Positions 51,354 through 60,661 of a DNA stretch of 64,000 nucleotides are shown here, piece after piece (the first letter of the stretch is position 1; every line of letters starts with the position of its first letter). The DNA is taken from positions 7,118,434 through 7,182,433 of the forward strand of contig NZ_CP036319.1 in the NCBI RefSeq assembly GCF_007752935.1, written 5' to 3'. The notes beneath the pieces are model-generated. The model saw nothing but the letters and a program-made list of their open reading frames with translations. It was not told where the DNA came from and searched no databases. The DNA is from Crateriforma conspicua. GTDB lineage: Bacteria; Planctomycetota; Planctomycetia; Pirellulales; Pirellulaceae. Position numbers and translations under genes: made by a program.

Positions 51354-51384
51354 AAAAAAGCCGCATCGGAAATGCCGACGCGGC
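51354..51384 (-). terminator. Rho-independent terminator of the H1-like gene
   Basis: GCCGCATCGG (51360-51369) and CCGACGCGGC (51375-51384) form a 10-bp stem with one mismatch and a 5-base loop. Six A's at 51354-51359 read as a T-run on the minus strand after the stem, so the orientation fits the basic-protein gene at 51446-51661. Confidence 0.85.
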
Positions 51385-51445
51385 GATGTGGATTCTGTCT
51401 TGCCGATCGAGCTGAAAACCAGCAAACGATCGAATCAAAAAGGCA

Positions 51446-51661
51446 CTAGCGGCGCTTCTTGGCGGCCTTCTTCTTGGTCGCGCGCTTCTTAGCGGTCTTC
51501 TTCTTGGCTACCTTCTTCTTCGTTGCGCGCTTCTTAGCGGCCTTCTTCTTGGCTACCTTTTTCTTCGTTGCGCGTTTCTTGGCTACCTTCTTCTTGACGG
51601 CTGCCTTCTTCGTTGCACGTTTCTTAACGGCACGTTTCTTCGCTGCTTTCTTTTTGGCCAC
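51446..51661 (-). CDS. Lys/Ala-rich histone H1-like DNA-binding protein
   Basis: A 71-residue protein made almost only of Lys, Ala, Arg, Val and Thr. A repeating KKRATKKKVAKKK-type unit is tandemly duplicated. It resembles the C-terminal tail of histone H1 and HctB-type chromatin proteins, as found in bacteria with condensed nucleoids (planctomycetes, chlamydiae). The start is GTG 51661, with GGAGG six bases upstream, so translation is probably high. A terminator lies about 60 bases past the stop. DNA condensation is inferred from composition. Confidence 0.8.
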   Translation of the reverse strand: MAKKKAAKKRAVKKRATKKAAVKKKVAKKRATKKKVAKKKAAKKRATKKKVAKKKTAKKRATKKKAAKKRR

Positions 51662-52141
51662 GTTCTTCCTCCGCGAGAAAGGAACTGCCAGTGAGTCATT
51701 GTGACTTGCAAAACGTACGTTTCAGAAGTCACCGGCCACGGCTCACTGAACATGAATCGTGGTTGATCCAACGCATCACGACATCCACGTCGTACCGATC
51801 CATCGACTCAACCGTAAAAAACTGCGCGTAACTGTACGCAGTTCAGCAGATTTCGCAACATCTTTTCAACAAAAAAGTGGTTGCGAAGAAAACTTTTTTT
51901 GCTACGCGAAGACGTTCAAACAGCGTGTTTGATGCCGCAACATGCTCTGTTTCAAGCATGGCGTTGGTCGATGAATTGACACGCGACATGCGATGTGTTT
52001 TGCACACGAATCAATGGTTCGTTTGCCACGCATGCGTCAACGTTGACCTTGATCGATCAACTTGTCGCGCATCGTCGCAACGTTTCATCAATCGAAGGTA
52101 CCAACGGACGCATCGCCAAGTCGCGTCCACGCCGGACAACG
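51662..52141. other. Intergenic with several inverted repeats
   Basis: No gene supported. GGAGG of the H1-like gene (minus strand) is at 51668-51672. Inverted repeats: AACTGCG/CGCAGTT (51820-51826, 51837-51843), TTCGCAA/TTGCGAA (51852-51858, 51881-51887), and AAAAAAGT/ACTTTTTT (51871-51878, 51892-51899). The last two interleave, so alternative pairings are possible, as in an RNA leader. Confidence 0.45.
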
Positions 52142-53020
52142 CTAAAAACGACCGCCGTACTGCTGCAACATCTGGTAGTTGCCCATGGCCAGCGAAGCGA
52201 ACAACAGCGTGATGAAAATCTCGCCGCTTTGCAGACCCCAAACTGCCATCAAAACGGCCACCACCAGACTTAACCACAGCGACTGTTCGATCTGACCGCC
52301 GGCCAATTGAATGATCGCACGCGCGACGCGTCCACCGTCCAACGGATAGACGGGCAAAAGGTTGAATAGAGCCCACAAAACACTGGGCAAAATGTAGAAC
52401 AACGCGATCGAAAACATCCCCACCGTGGCCAGCGGTTGGCCCTCTTGAAGCCATTCGATTCGGTTGAAACCGGGGATGATTCCAAACGCCGCAACGCCAT
52501 AGCCGGCCGCCTTTAAACCGACCGCCAAAACCATCGCCGACGCGATCTGCAGCAAAGGCCCTGATGCGGCGATGAACAGGTCCTGGGACGGCGAAAGTCG
52601 AGTCACCGGAGCGAATTCAAAACCGCCACCGGTGGCTGGGCCACTGCGTGGGATCGCTAAACCGCCGAAGTGATACAGAACGATCGATGACTCAATGCCC
52701 AGCGTCCGAAACGCCAACGCGTGCCCCAGTTCGTGGATGATGATCGAAACCAACAAACACACCGCCCACAACAACAACAGCGGAAACCGGCCCGGGCTGG
52801 AATCTTGGAACAACTGGTCGACCATGTCGGCCAAACCGTATCCAAACACGACCGCTCCGATCCAAAACGTCCACGCCACGCGGATCGGAAATCCGAACAG
52901 CTGGAATCGCAAGTCGTAGGGGGATTCGGCAGGTTGTTGCAGCAGCATTGTCGGTGTGATTCCCAAAGACGTCGGCGTCATCGCCGGCAGAAGACTTTTT
53001 CGCTGATTGTTGTAGTGCAT
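52142..53020 (-). CDS. M50 family membrane metalloprotease (site-2 type)
   Basis: A 292-residue integral membrane protein. HELGHALAFRTLG near residue 98 is the HExxH zinc site; NLLPVYPLDGGRV near 229 supplies the third ligand (LDG). Six or so hydrophobic segments. M50 proteases cut membrane proteins within the bilayer, often anti-sigma factors. The N-terminal extension is long, so a later Met (e.g. 52981 or 52960) may be the true start. The target is unknown. Confidence 0.9.
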   Translation of the reverse strand: MHYNNQRKSLLPAMTPTSLGITPTMLLQQPAESPYDLRFQLFGFPIRVAWTFWIGAVVFGYGLADMVDQLFQDSSPGRFPLLLLWAVCLLVSIIIHELGHALAFRTLGIESSIVLYHFGGLAIPRSGPATGGGFEFAPVTRLSPSQDLFIAASGPLLQIASAMVLAVGLKAAGYGVAAFGIIPGFNRIEWLQEGQPLATVGMFSIALFYILPSVLWALFNLLPVYPLDGGRVARAIIQLAGGQIEQSLWLSLVVAVLMAVWGLQSGEIFITLLFASLAMGNYQMLQQYGGRF

Positions 53021-53078
53021 CAGCGGATTCGTGGGGTCGCGCGTCCTCCGGCGCGACGGTCATCGCTGTTTCCGACCG

Positions 53079-55301
53079 TTAGCGATCGTTTCCACCGGTC
53101 GCGGCGTCCAAGAACGACCACAGGTCGGCGTATTCTTCGATTCGCTTGCTGACCGGCGTCCCCGCACCGTGACCGGCACGCGTTTCGATACGGATCAGTG
53201 TCGGATGGTCGCAACCCTGGGCCGCTTGCAGTGCCGCGGCAAACTTGAAACTGTGCCCCGGAACAACGCGATCATCACGATCAGCCGTCGTGATCAGCGT
53301 CGCCGGATAACAAACGCCGGGTTTCAAGTTGTGCAGGGGAGAATACGACAACAGGTTGTCGATCTGGTCTTCTTCATCACTGCTGCCGTACTCGGTCGCC
53401 CACGCCCATCCGATGGTGAATTTGTGGTACCTCAGCATGTCCATCACACCGACCGCCGGCAAACAAGCCGCGAACAGATCGGAACGTTGGGTCATGACCG
53501 CACCGACCAGCAACCCGCCGTTGCTGCCACCTCGGATCCCCAGCTTGGACGAGCGGGTGTAACCCTGATCGATCAAGTACTCGGCTGACGCGATGAAATC
53601 ATCGAACACGTTCTGCTTCTTCAGTCGCATGCCGTCTTCGTGCCATTGGCGTCCATATTCCCCACCACCACGCAAGTTGGCCACGGCGTAAATGCCGCCC
53701 GCATCCAGCCACGCGGCGATGGCCGGCGAATAGGACGGCGTCAGTGAAATGTTGAAGCCGCCATAGCCGTACAACAACGTTTGGTTTTCACCATCAAGCT
53801 GACTGTTGCGATGCCGGGTGATGATCATCGGCACTCGGGTGCCATCGCGACTGGTCACAAAAACTTGTTCGGTCAGGTAGTCCTGCACCGCAAAATCGAC
53901 ATCGGGCGATCGCCAAAGTTCGGTTTGTCCGGTGGTCAGATCCAACCGATAGATTGAGCTGGGCGTCACGTAATTGGTGAAGCTGAAGAACGTTTCGGTC
54001 GCATCCTGTTGCCCCGACAGTCCGCCAACGCTGCCCACGCCGGGCAATTCCAGATCGTCCATGACCGTTCCATCGATGGCGTAACGTGCCACGCGCGATC
54101 GAGCGTCTTGCAGATAGTCCGCATAGAACGTTTCGCCGAACAGTTGGACGCCTTGAAGCACGTCACGCGGATGTTGGGCGATGACTTCACGCCACTGTTC
54201 GCGTTGCGGGTCGTTGGCATCAACGGCGATCAGACGTCGTCGTGGGGCCTGATCGTCGGTCAAGAAGTAAAGCGTATCGTCGACCGACGCGACGAATTCA
54301 AAATCCGCTTCGAAACCACCAATCAGCAATTCCAGATCGTCGCCTTCACCGCGAAGCGGGTCATCCCCGTTCAACCGACGAATGAAGATTTGGGTTTTCG
54401 GCTCGGTCCCTTTCCAGTTTTGCACGACCAGAAAACGTCCGTCGTCGGTGACCTCGGGCGAAAAGCCCCATTGCGGATGATCCGGGCGTGCATAGACCAG
54501 CTGGTCGTCTGCTTGGTCGGTGCCCAGTCGATGAAAAAACAGTTGTTGATTCTCGTTGGTGCCCGTCAGTTCTTCGCCATCGCCGGGTTCGTCGTAGCGG
54601 GCGTAAAAGAATCCGCTGGCATCGGGCAACCACGCAATGCCACTGAACTTGACCCACCGAACAACGTCGTCGGTGTCTTCGCCGGTGGCCACCGTGCGAA
54701 CCTTAACCGTTCGCCAATCACTGCCGCCATCGGCCAATGTATACGCGACCAACCGGCCGTCTTTGCTGGGAACCCAAGACGACAGCGCCACGGTCCCATC
54801 ATTTGAAAGTTGATTGGGATCGATCAGCACACGACGTGGCGAATCCGGTCCCCGGGCAACGTACAGAATGCTTTGATCCTGGAGGCCGTCGTTGTGGCTA
54901 AAGAAATACTGTTGCGGTTTTGCCGCATCAGATTCGCTGTTGTTGGCAACTGGATGGGGCAACCCGAAACGCTCGTAATTCCACAGACGTTCCAACGAAT
55001 CACGAAACTTGGACCGGGACGGCAATTCGGAAAGGTAACTTTGGGTTAACTGGTTTTGCGCCTGGACCCACGCGGCGGTTTCATCACTTTCGACATCTTC
55101 GAGCCATCGGTAAGGATCGGCCACTTGGCGACCGTGATAATCATCGACGACGTCGACCGTTTTGGTTTCCGGGTATTCCAAGGTCATGTTGCTTTGTGCA
55201 GAAGCAGACGATTGTGGAAGATGTTTCGAAGCAGGCTGCGCGCTCAAAATGGCCGACGGGATCAAGGCCACGCCGACGATCCGCAGGAAAGTAAATTTCA
55301 T
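53079..55301 (-). CDS. Secreted prolyl oligopeptidase
   Basis: About 740 residues from ATG 55301. A signal peptide (FLRIVGVALIPSAILS) precedes the S9A fold: N-terminal beta-propeller (DDYHGRQVADPYRWLEDV at start) and alpha/beta hydrolase end. Catalytic Ser593 lies in GGSNGGLLVG, Asp676 in TADRDDRVVP and His711 in RAGHGAGTP. It cleaves after Pro in short peptides. The length equals the family. It is divergent from the ComEC gene, and the promoters should lie near 55310-55390. Confidence 0.95.
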   Translation of the reverse strand: MKFTFLRIVGVALIPSAILSAQPASKHLPQSSASAQSNMTLEYPETKTVDVVDDYHGRQVADPYRWLEDVESDETAAWVQAQNQLTQSYLSELPSRSKFRDSLERLWNYERFGLPHPVANNSESDAAKPQQYFFSHNDGLQDQSILYVARGPDSPRRVLIDPNQLSNDGTVALSSWVPSKDGRLVAYTLADGGSDWRTVKVRTVATGEDTDDVVRWVKFSGIAWLPDASGFFYARYDEPGDGEELTGTNENQQLFFHRLGTDQADDQLVYARPDHPQWGFSPEVTDDGRFLVVQNWKGTEPKTQIFIRRLNGDDPLRGEGDDLELLIGGFEADFEFVASVDDTLYFLTDDQAPRRRLIAVDANDPQREQWREVIAQHPRDVLQGVQLFGETFYADYLQDARSRVARYAIDGTVMDDLELPGVGSVGGLSGQQDATETFFSFTNYVTPSSIYRLDLTTGQTELWRSPDVDFAVQDYLTEQVFVTSRDGTRVPMIITRHRNSQLDGENQTLLYGYGGFNISLTPSYSPAIAAWLDAGGIYAVANLRGGGEYGRQWHEDGMRLKKQNVFDDFIASAEYLIDQGYTRSSKLGIRGGSNGGLLVGAVMTQRSDLFAACLPAVGVMDMLRYHKFTIGWAWATEYGSSDEEDQIDNLLSYSPLHNLKPGVCYPATLITTADRDDRVVPGHSFKFAAALQAAQGCDHPTLIRIETRAGHGAGTPVSKRIEEYADLWSFLDAATGGNDR

Positions 55302-55368
55302 GATGCGACTGTGCTTGAAGGAGAATGGTGCATGGGGCAAAGCGGCCGATGTTCCACCACGATAGACT

Positions 55369-58080
55369 ATGTTTTGGCCGATCGGGGTGGGAATGGATAG
55401 ACGTCGCCAAACACATCACAGTTCAAATGATCTCGTCATGGATTCCGGCGTCGACGGGTCGGTGCGGACGACGACATTGCCGAGGGTGCGGACGATCGAG
55501 CGATCTTTGACCCAGCGGGGTTCACGCTGGCTGCACCGCCAACCGATGGTGATATTGGCGGTACTGGCATGCGTGGGAATTCTGCTGGATCGGTTCGTCG
55601 GCATCCGTTGGGGCGTGATGAGCCTGTGGGTGATCGGATCGGCGGTCTGGACGCTTTGGGGTCCGGTGCGAGGGCGGACGTTTGCCGCGATGCTGGTGGT
55701 GGTCCCCTGTTTTGCGATGCGACACCACCTGGAAACGACGCGCTATGACGCGGCGGAATTACGACAACACATCGGTGATTTTTCGCGGCCCGCCATTGTT
55801 CAAGCCGTCGTGGACCGACCGCCCACGTTTCGTCGTCACCCGCTGGCCGACCAACGACGGCTTCGCAATCAACCGACGATGCAAACGCGATTCGAAGTGA
55901 CCGTGTCGGCCATTCGCATCGGCAAAGCATTTCGAAGCACAAGGGGCCGCGCGATGGTCACCGTCGACCAGCCGTTGTCCGATTTGCGGTGCGGCGATGC
56001 GGTCACACTGCTGGGTGAATTGAGCCGTTTTCAGCCGGCAAGCAATCCTGGACAGCCCGACTTGCAACGCGTTTATCGGCAACGACGACTGCATGGTCGA
56101 ATTCACGTGGATGACGCTGCCGGTGTCATCACATCCGCGGCCGATGACAAACCGGCTTGGTGGGCGGCGTCCAGGAATTGGATCGGACGCTTTGCAGGCG
56201 AACTATCGCGATTGGGTCGTCAATCACTTTTGCGTCACACTGACGCCAGCAGCGGTCCGCTGGCGATGGCGCTGATCTTGGGACAACGCGACAATGTGGA
56301 TCCACTGACTCGTGATCAGTTGCTGGTGACCGGTACCGTGCATTTGTTGTCGGTCAGCGGTTTGCACCTGGCGATTGTCGTGGTGATGGCCGGATGGTTG
56401 GCGACGTTCGTCGGCGCCCGCGTCCGTGGTCGCGTTGTGCTGATTCTGTTGACGTGTCTGGTCTACACCGCGGTGACCGGTGGTCGGCCGCCGGTGGTTC
56501 GGGCATCGATCTTGGTGGCGGTTTACGCCCTGTCACTGTGGGTCCAGCGACCCGCCGTATCGATCAATTCATTGGGGTTGGCCGCCCTATTGTTGTTGTT
56601 GTGGAATCCCACGTTGATCGAAAGCATCGGCGTTCAACTTTCGTTCATTGCGGTTTCCACATTGATCATCTGCGGGTCCACCGATCCGTTGCAAAGCGAA
56701 GCGGTTCGCCAAGAACTATCGCGAGAAGAACAGCTGGATCGATTGATCGAAAAATCCAGCCCGCCGATCGCCTATCACGCGAGACGAATTTGGACAGGCC
56801 TTCGCAACGCATTTGCCTACAGTGCCGCGGTGACCTTGGTCAGCGCGCCATTGGTGTGGCACCAGTTTCATGTCATTTCACCCATCAGCGTCTTGGCCAA
56901 TGTGTTGTTGGGTCCGTGGATGTTCATTGCCCTTGCATCGGGTCTGGTCACGATTGCGTTGGAACAGTTGTGGATGCCTCTGGGTCTTCCGAGCGGATGG
57001 ATTTGTCACCAAACCATTTTGGTCATGCGTTGGATCGTCCAGCGGGCGGCGGAAATACCCGGTGGCCATTTCTGGTTGCCTTCGCCGCCGACCTGGTGCG
57101 TCGTTGGGTTCTACGTCGCCTTGATCGTGGCCTTACTGTCACGCGGCATCGGTCGATCGACCAATCCGATTCAACCGACCCCCGCAAATCCACTGCGGCG
57201 GCGTAGTCTCGTGGTGGCACTATCGGCATGGGGATTATGGGTTGTGATGGCATGGTGGTTGTCCACGACGCCGGTTCCCATGAATAACGCCACGACGGAA
57301 TCGATCTTTGTCGACGTGGGCCATGGAACGGCGGTGGTGATGCGTTTCGACCAAGATGACGTCTGGTTGTATGACTGTGGGCACTTGGGAAACGACCTTG
57401 GCGAAAGCCATGACATCGATGGCGTGTTGTGGTCACTGGGCACCACACACCTGTCGGGCATCGTGTTATCGCACGCGGACTCGGATCACTTCAACGCGTT
57501 ACCGTCGCTGTTGAATCGGTTCGACGTGGATCAAATCATCACTCCGCCCGGCATGATGGACGAACCGGACGAACCCGCGCTGCTTCCGATCCGCGCCGCC
57601 ATCCGGCGGCACCGTGTTCCGGTGAAAACTTGGTCGGTGGGTGATCATCACCAACGCGATCGTGCCGATCTGGTCACGTTGCATCCGCCGAAAACACGTC
57701 TGGCCGGGTCGGACAACGCGAACAGTTTGGTGTTGCAGATCAATGCCGGATCGACGTGGATGATGTTGCCCGGTGATTTGGAACCTCCGGGAACGATGAC
57801 TTTGGTCAACGGCCCACGCCCGTCGCCCGGAGGCGTGATGATGGCCCCCCACCACGGCAGCCTGGCAGCCGATTCAGACATGGTGCTTCGCTGGGCCAGA
57901 CCTTCGAAGGTCGTCGTCAGTGGTGGCCGACGCGCATTGCATCCGGACGTGGAAAACGCGATGCAATTGACCGGTTCGGATGTGGCGATCACCCGCCGCG
58001 ACGCCGCCGTCCGCGTCCGTTTATTTTCCCAGGGGCCCGACCAGATTCAGATTCGGCGTTGGAACCAGAACCCGTGGTGA
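55369..58080 (+). CDS. comEC: ComEC/Rec2-type DNA uptake channel protein
   Basis: A 903-residue membrane protein. Several hydrophobic helices flank an N-terminal DUF4131-like region, then the competence domain with LLVTGTVHLLSVSGLHLAIVVVM near residue 322 (the conserved HLLAISGLH-type site), and a C-terminal metallo-beta-lactamase-like part: SIFVDVGHGTAVVM near 643, LSHADSDHFNALPSLL near 700, APHHGS near 826. It forms the inner-membrane channel for single-stranded DNA in natural transformation. The start may be ATG 55393. Confidence 0.95.
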   Translation: MFWPIGVGMDRRRQTHHSSNDLVMDSGVDGSVRTTTLPRVRTIERSLTQRGSRWLHRQPMVILAVLACVGILLDRFVGIRWGVMSLWVIGSAVWTLWGPVRGRTFAAMLVVVPCFAMRHHLETTRYDAAELRQHIGDFSRPAIVQAVVDRPPTFRRHPLADQRRLRNQPTMQTRFEVTVSAIRIGKAFRSTRGRAMVTVDQPLSDLRCGDAVTLLGELSRFQPASNPGQPDLQRVYRQRRLHGRIHVDDAAGVITSAADDKPAWWAASRNWIGRFAGELSRLGRQSLLRHTDASSGPLAMALILGQRDNVDPLTRDQLLVTGTVHLLSVSGLHLAIVVVMAGWLATFVGARVRGRVVLILLTCLVYTAVTGGRPPVVRASILVAVYALSLWVQRPAVSINSLGLAALLLLLWNPTLIESIGVQLSFIAVSTLIICGSTDPLQSEAVRQELSREEQLDRLIEKSSPPIAYHARRIWTGLRNAFAYSAAVTLVSAPLVWHQFHVISPISVLANVLLGPWMFIALASGLVTIALEQLWMPLGLPSGWICHQTILVMRWIVQRAAEIPGGHFWLPSPPTWCVVGFYVALIVALLSRGIGRSTNPIQPTPANPLRRRSLVVALSAWGLWVVMAWWLSTTPVPMNNATTESIFVDVGHGTAVVMRFDQDDVWLYDCGHLGNDLGESHDIDGVLWSLGTTHLSGIVLSHADSDHFNALPSLLNRFDVDQIITPPGMMDEPDEPALLPIRAAIRRHRVPVKTWSVGDHHQRDRADLVTLHPPKTRLAGSDNANSLVLQINAGSTWMMLPGDLEPPGTMTLVNGPRPSPGGVMMAPHHGSLAADSDMVLRWARPSKVVVSGGRRALHPDVENAMQLTGSDVAITRRDAAVRVRLFSQGPDQIQIRRWNQNPW

Positions 58081-58282
58081 TCACGAACGATCAATGCCCG
58101 CGAATCGTTCTGTGAATCGTCTGCCGCGAACGTTCGGGGGCCAAGCGAATGTTTCCGGAAAGGATCCAATCGGGACGTATCGAATCGGGACGGGCCACCC
58201 TAGTGAGGCAGGCGAATCGAAGTGGATCGATTAGACTTGGCGGTAACACCCCTCGGCATCCCCAAGTTGCTGCTCAGTTTCC

Positions 58283-59218
58283 ATGTTGGACTTTCTCAGC
58301 GAGATTTCCGTGATTTGCTTTGCCAGCTGTTATCTGCTGGCTTTGCTGCTGGAATTATCGCGTTTGATCGGTCGGTATCCCGGTCGCGGCATTGCCGTTT
58401 TGGCGGTGACCGTCATCGGGCTGTTGACCCAGCTGGCATATCTGACGCTGCGGGCAACCGGATCGGACGGCGGCGATGAATTGTCACGCTTGGCGACTTG
58501 GATGGACTGGTCGTTGCTGACCTCGTTCGGATTGGCGGTCTGTTTTCTTGTGATGTATCTGCGTCGTCCCGATACGGTGATCAGCTTTTTCTTCTTGCCG
58601 GCAATTTTGTTGTTGATCGGGTTGGCGGCAATGCTGCGAAACCAGCCTCCGTTCACCCGCAGCGAAGCGTTTGAAATCTGGCGGACGGTCCATGCGATCG
58701 GGATGGCTGCCGGATCGGCGGCGGTGACCGTTGGGTTTCTGAGCGGTTTGATGTACCTGTTCCAGTCACGACGCTTGAAACAGAAGCGTGCCGGTTCGAC
58801 GATCCGCTTGCCTGATTTGGAAACGCTTCAGCGTCTGAGTCGCGGTTGTTTGCTGACCAGTTTGCTGTCCGTCGGCGTGGGCGTGCTTGCCGGCGTTGTG
58901 ATGAACCTGAATCGATGGGGCCAAGTCGGCTGGACCGACGGCGGCGTTCTGTTCAGCGGTGCGTTGTTTCTGTGGCTGTTGATCGCCAGCATCGTGGAAA
59001 TGTTGTATGCCCCGGCACGACGCGGCCATAAGGTGGCCTATCTAACGTTGGCCAGTTTCGGCTTTTTGGTTTTGGCGATGTTCGGCGTGTTGGGATCACC
59101 CCACGGCGAACCGGCGTCCAAACCCGGGCCGCCCGCTGTGGGAATCCACACGACGATGCCAAGCGGTTCGATCGTCTTGGGCGAAATCCTGGATCAGCCG
59201 GAGGTCTTCCTGCGGTGA
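58283..59218 (+). CDS. CcsA/HemX-like cytochrome c assembly membrane protein
   Basis: A 311-residue protein with about eight membrane helices and the WRTVHAIGMAAGSAAVTVGFLSGLMYLFQSRRLK core of CcsA/HemX type, likely in heme handling. It ends in a GTGA overlap (59215-59218) with hemA, so the two are translationally coupled; HemX-like genes often sit next to hemA in bacteria. I take ATG 58283; the frame has upstream ATG options in another frame only. Confidence 0.85.
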   Translation: MLDFLSEISVICFASCYLLALLLELSRLIGRYPGRGIAVLAVTVIGLLTQLAYLTLRATGSDGGDELSRLATWMDWSLLTSFGLAVCFLVMYLRRPDTVISFFFLPAILLLIGLAAMLRNQPPFTRSEAFEIWRTVHAIGMAAGSAAVTVGFLSGLMYLFQSRRLKQKRAGSTIRLPDLETLQRLSRGCLLTSLLSVGVGVLAGVVMNLNRWGQVGWTDGGVLFSGALFLWLLIASIVEMLYAPARRGHKVAYLTLASFGFLVLAMFGVLGSPHGEPASKPGPPAVGIHTTMPSGSIVLGEILDQPEVFLR

Positions 59219-60600
59219 CAAAATCCGACACACCAAAATCCGCCCCGACATCTGCGAATTCGACATCTGCGAATTCGACAACGGACGTACCAGTCGCACA
59301 GCAGGCCAATGGTTCGGCCGGGGCACTGCAAATGATCGGCTGCAGCCACCACGATGCATCGGTGGAATTTCGTGAAAAGGTCAGCGTACCCGCCGACCAA
59401 ATCGATGCGTTTTTGGGTGCGTTTCGGAATCGATTCCCCAGGGGTGAATTGGTACTGCTAAGCACCTGTAATCGTGTGGAGCTGTATGCCGCATCCCCCG
59501 ACCCGTCGACGTTGGACCGACGAGCCTTCGCCGATTTTGTCGCCAACCAACAGCGTTTGAATTCCGACGATGTGCTGCATCAGATGATTCATCGCAGTGG
59601 TCCCGAAGCGGTCGAGCACCTGTTCACGGTCGCGGCCAGCCTGGACAGTATGGTGCTGGGCGAAGCGCAAATTTTGTCCCAGGTGAAGCAGGCTTATCAA
59701 CAAGCCAACGTGTTCGGTTCAACCGGACCGCTGACACATGCCGTCTTTCAAGCCGCCAATCGCGCGGCCAAACGTGTCCAGCAAGAAACCACGATCCACC
59801 GACGACGTGTCAGCGTGCCCAGTGTCGCGGTGGGTGAGGTTGTTCCCGAGGTCTTTGATTCTCTGGCCGACAAGCGTGTGGTGCTGTGCGGTGCCGGCGA
59901 GATGGCGGGGGAAACGTTGCGTTATCTCAAAGACGCCGGTGCCCGTGACATTTGCGTGCTGAACCGCAGCCGTCCACGTGCGATCGAATTGGCAGATCAA
60001 TTTCAATGCGAAAGTGACGACTGGGAACAGTTGAATCAACGTTTGGTCGGCGCCGATTTGTTGATCGGCACCACATCGGCCGCTGAACCGATCGTCAGTG
60101 CGGCGACCTTTGCCCAGATCCATCCGCGGCGCCGAGGCAAAGTCTTATTGATTTTGGACCTGGCGGTGCCCCGCGATTTCGATCCGGGGATCGACGATTA
60201 CTCCGGGGTGTATCTGTATCAGATCGATGACTTGGAAGCGGCCTGCACGCGAAACCGACGTGAACGCGAAAAGGAATGGCCCAAAGCAAAGAAGATCATC
60301 GCGGAAGAAACCGAACGTTTCTTTCACGACTTGAACCATCGTGCGACCGGTCCGGTGATCCGGCGGTTACGAAATCAAGCGTTGGAGATTAAAGACGATG
60401 AATTGGTACGTCTGAACAACAAGCTTCGGGAAATGGGAATCGAAGAAGCTGCGATCAAGGAGATCGACAAGTCCTTTGATCGTGTGGTCAACAAACTGTT
60501 GCACCCGCCCCTGGCATCGCTTCGGGACGATGCCGCCGAAGGCCACAGTCGCGGGTTGTTAGAAGCGCTGCGGCACCTGTTCAATCTTGGCGACGATTGA
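59215..60600 (+). CDS. hemA: Glutamyl-tRNA reductase
   Basis: 461 residues from GTG 59215. It reduces Glu-tRNA to glutamate-1-semialdehyde, the first step of C5 tetrapyrrole synthesis. Catalytic Cys85 lies in LSTCNRVELYA, followed by the SLDSMVLGEAQILSQVK block near 142 and the NADPH fold GAGEMAGETLRYLKDAG near 225. The N-terminal 30 residues are an extra Ser/Thr/Asn-rich stretch coded by an exact 15-base tandem repeat (59248-59262, 59263-59277), absent from typical HemA. Cytoplasmic. Confidence 0.95.
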   Translation: MTKSDTPKSAPTSANSTSANSTTDVPVAQQANGSAGALQMIGCSHHDASVEFREKVSVPADQIDAFLGAFRNRFPRGELVLLSTCNRVELYAASPDPSTLDRRAFADFVANQQRLNSDDVLHQMIHRSGPEAVEHLFTVAASLDSMVLGEAQILSQVKQAYQQANVFGSTGPLTHAVFQAANRAAKRVQQETTIHRRRVSVPSVAVGEVVPEVFDSLADKRVVLCGAGEMAGETLRYLKDAGARDICVLNRSRPRAIELADQFQCESDDWEQLNQRLVGADLLIGTTSAAEPIVSAATFAQIHPRRRGKVLLILDLAVPRDFDPGIDDYSGVYLYQIDDLEAACTRNRREREKEWPKAKKIIAEETERFFHDLNHRATGPVIRRLRNQALEIKDDELVRLNNKLREMGIEEAAIKEIDKSFDRVVNKLLHPPLASLRDDAAEGHSRGLLEALRHLFNLGDD

Positions 60601-60661
60601 CGCGGCGACGCGCCGTTGATTCGGCTGCGTGTCGCGGTCGTTCATGCCGGAGCGACGGTAC

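Noticed and set aside
51459..51704. Phe/Ala-rich + strand frame opposite the H1-like gene
   Set aside because: Hydrophobic composition results from complement of the Lys/Ala codons; no ribosome site or family pattern.
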